DNA from: an uncultured Hyphomicrobiales bacterium
Lineage (GTDB): Bacteria > Pseudomonadota > Alphaproteobacteria > Rhizobiales > Xanthobacteraceae
Reading direction: 5' to 3'
Assembly: GCA_903929045.1 (NCBI GenBank)
Contig: CAIYTE010000028.1
Coordinates: 1-64,000 of the forward strand
Length of the DNA stretch: 64,000 bases
Within the stretch, counting starts at the first letter, position 1. Each line of letters begins with the position of its first letter. A model generated the notes under the pieces. It saw nothing but the letters and a program-made list of their open reading frames with translations, ran no database searches and was not told the origin of the DNA. A program made the translations under genes and the position numbers. Below are positions 62,396-64,000 of the stretch, one piece after another.

Positions 62396-63829
62396 CTAGC
62401 GGAATCCCGACCAGCGGCTGTCGAACGAGCCGGTTGGAACCACCGGTTGCGCGCCGGCGAGTGTGCCGTTGGTTGCCGCGGCAGGGGCGGTGAACGCCGT
62501 GCGCATCTGCGAGTCGTTCTTGTCCTGCTTGCTCGGCTCTTGCTTGTTCAGGCGCAACTGAGGTTCGGCTTCGGCGACCGCCTTCGGCTTGCTGTCGAGC
62601 TTCACTGGAGTCGACGGCGTCGATGCCGTGCGGAAAACCGGCGCGGCGGCAGGCTTGGTTTTCGCCATCTGAACAGTCGTCTGCGGTTTTGCAGCCGGCG
62701 CGGCAGCCGGTTGTTCTTCGGCGGCTTCCGTCGGCTCAGCCGTCGCAACCGCAACCGGCGACGCGACCTGCGGCGTGCCGACGATCGGCTTTCCGGCAGG
62801 CGGCGAATTCGGCACGCGCGGCAGATAGCCCGGCGCTTCGGGGCCGCTGGCGCTGACAACCTGATAGGTGCGGCCGTTGCCGTCGGTCTGACCGCCAAGC
62901 TTGCTGGCGAACACCGCGTTCATGCCGCCGTCGATACCGTGACGGAACGGCACCACCGCGACGTTGCGGCTGGTGTACTCGGCCATCTGCGCCTGCTCGC
63001 TGCGGCGGTGCTCGAGCACGGCGTCGGCGACCATCGGATCGATCTGGTAGGCGGGGCACTTGGCAGACGGGCTGAAGTTCAGCGGCTTGGTCGAACCGGC
63101 GGGCGCGGCGGCATCGAACACATAGCGGCGTTCGCAGACCGAAACCTTCGGCTCCTGTTTGCTCGCTTCGAAATTGTCGTAGCCTTCCTTGATCATTTTC
63201 CAGAAGGCGAAATTCGGATTGTTGCGGTGCTTGGCCATGTTCAACGCGGTCATGCGGAACGGATAGGCCTGCATCTGGAACGAACGCTGTCCGCCGAAGA
63301 ACGAGTCGCGGCCGAGCGCGTAGATTTCCTGGATCTGCTCGTCGGTCATCGCGTAGCAGCCGCGCGACGAGCAATCGCCATGCACCATCAGGTCGGAGCC
63401 GGTGTAGCCCCACGATTTGTCATAGGCGTTCGGGAAGCCGGTGTTGAAGGCGAGGTAGTAATTCGAGTTCGGATTAAATTGCGCCGGCGTGATCGTGTAG
63501 AAGCCTTCCGGCGCCTGACGGTCGCCTTCCTTCTTCTTCGGGCCGAGATCGCCCGACCAGCGGCAGATCGGATAGGTCTTCAGCAGCGCGAACTCGCCGT
63601 CCTTGGTCTTCTTCCAGACCTCGAGTTCGGACTCCTCCTTGAACAGACGAACGAGGATCGGCGAATCCTTGTCCATGTTCTTGGCGGCGATTTCGGTGAG
63701 CATTTTGTCGGACAACGGCGCGTGTGCGCGGCCGGTCGTCGGAATATCGCTCGGATTGCAGCCGCCAAGCGCGACAGCGGCGGCGAGGGCCGCGGACGTC
63801 AGCAGCGAACGGACGGTCAATCGGTTCAA
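62396..63829 (-). CDS. L,D-transpeptidase (YkuD) lipoprotein with Pro/Ala-rich tail
   Basis: About 477 residues from a TTG at 63829, favoured because GGGGGAG lies nine bases before it; ATGs at 63892 and 63946 give an unusually long head. A lipobox ends the signal (AALAAAVALGGC). The catalytic YkuD motif is LMVHGDCSSRGCYAMTD. The C-terminal 150 residues are low-complexity Pro/Ala/Lys (EEQPAAAPAAKPQTTVQMAK). It should cross-link peptidoglycan or attach proteins to it from the outer face. Upstream to the window end I see only the promoter region. Confidence 0.88.
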   Translation of the reverse strand: MNRLTVRSLLTSAALAAAVALGGCNPSDIPTTGRAHAPLSDKMLTEIAAKNMDKDSPILVRLFKEESELEVWKKTKDGEFALLKTYPICRWSGDLGPKKKEGDRQAPEGFYTITPAQFNPNSNYYLAFNTGFPNAYDKSWGYTGSDLMVHGDCSSRGCYAMTDEQIQEIYALGRDSFFGGQRSFQMQAYPFRMTALNMAKHRNNPNFAFWKMIKEGYDNFEASKQEPKVSVCERRYVFDAAAPAGSTKPLNFSPSAKCPAYQIDPMVADAVLEHRRSEQAQMAEYTSRNVAVVPFRHGIDGGMNAVFASKLGGQTDGNGRTYQVVSASGPEAPGYLPRVPNSPPAGKPIVGTPQVASPVAVATAEPTEAAEEQPAAAPAAKPQTTVQMAKTKPAAAPVFRTASTPSTPVKLDSKPKAVAEAEPQLRLNKQEPSKQDKNDSQMRTAFTAPAAATNGTLAGAQPVVPTGSFDSRWSGFR

Positions 63830-64000
63830 ACGCGGTACTCCCCCGGGAGGGCGGGCCTCAGTGACGAAATCGTTACCCAGAAGATGTGGCATCCGCAAGG
63901 CAACCAAGGCGATCGGGTGCCCGACGGTAACCCTATGGCGGACCAAGGTAAACGGTCTTGACTGCGGAACTTATGGGCAAGGAATTGCCGGAACCTTAAG

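Overview
The window is a gene-dense, high-GC chromosomal segment. Short overlaps of the ATGA type, GTG and TTG starts, and gene order point to an alphaproteobacterium of the Hyphomicrobiales (Rhizobiales), most like the Bradyrhizobium/Pseudolabrys/Xanthobacteraceae side. Supporting blocks are lysC - ptsP - prfA - prmC, secA facing ppiC - argJ - mutT, phaR facing phaA - phaB, gloB facing a methyltransferase, and ubiG facing a radical-SAM/UdgX pair. I see no tRNA, rRNA, transposase, integrase, plasmid gene or CRISPR array, so this looks like core and ordinary accessory chromosome and not an island. The taxonomic call is inference.

Layout. 1-5.1 kb: the end of an acyl-CoA dehydrogenase, a CoA-transferase, and a MarR-EmrA-EmrB type efflux operon with a clear tandem palindromic operator. 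5.1-11.2 kb: a beta-hydroxyacid dehydrogenase, a patatin lipase with 3-hydroxybutyrate dehydrogenase, a Zur-like regulator, an EamA exporter, ispG and a small exported protein. 11.2-18.8 kb: a GH19/endolysin-like protein, a Na+/H+ antiporter, a DUF1345 protein and a polyprenyl synthase on the minus strand, then mtgA, rpmF, a membrane protein and a gamma-glutamyltransferase on the plus strand. 19-26 kb: a GGDEF/EAL protein, then the polyhydroxybutyrate block phaR, phaA, phaB, a tartrate/malate-type dehydrogenase and a FabF-like ketosynthase.

26-31 kb: a minus-strand run of aldolase, tricarboxylate receptor, YVTN propeller, MalY-type aminotransferase and C26 amidase. 31-35 kb: two small lysine-rich proteins, a DUF985 cupin, gloB, a methyltransferase and a DUF4167 protein. 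35.5-44 kb: a housekeeping run from lysC to prmC, preceded by a two-gene DNA repair operon (radical SAM protein plus UdgX). 44-53 kb: ubiG and a cluster of small housekeeping genes (DUF1178, nitrilase, grxC, comF, an NDUFAF5-like methyltransferase, DUF962, a Flp pilin, mutT, argJ, ppiC). 53-64 kb: secA, a polysaccharide deacetylase, an orphan tricarboxylate receptor with a GlcG/HbpS protein, an MFS exporter, YccF, an enoyl-CoA hydratase, a GIY-YIG protein and an L,D-transpeptidase lipoprotein.

The strongest lead is the radical SAM - UdgX operon (41.3-44.0 kb). A perfect GTTC-N7-GTTC direct repeat, the alphaproteobacterial LexA box, lies just upstream of it. The radical SAM protein ends in a pentapeptide matching the beta-sliding-clamp motif, and UdgX keeps the KRRIH loop used for covalent uracil capture. 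Together these suggest an SOS-induced, clamp-tethered DNA repair or modification system whose chemistry is not established. A second regulatory theme is a TTGCA/TGCAA motif upstream of phaA, phaB and bdhA, consistent with a local PhaR regulon. Several intergenic hairpin repeats of common Rhizobiales types are also present.
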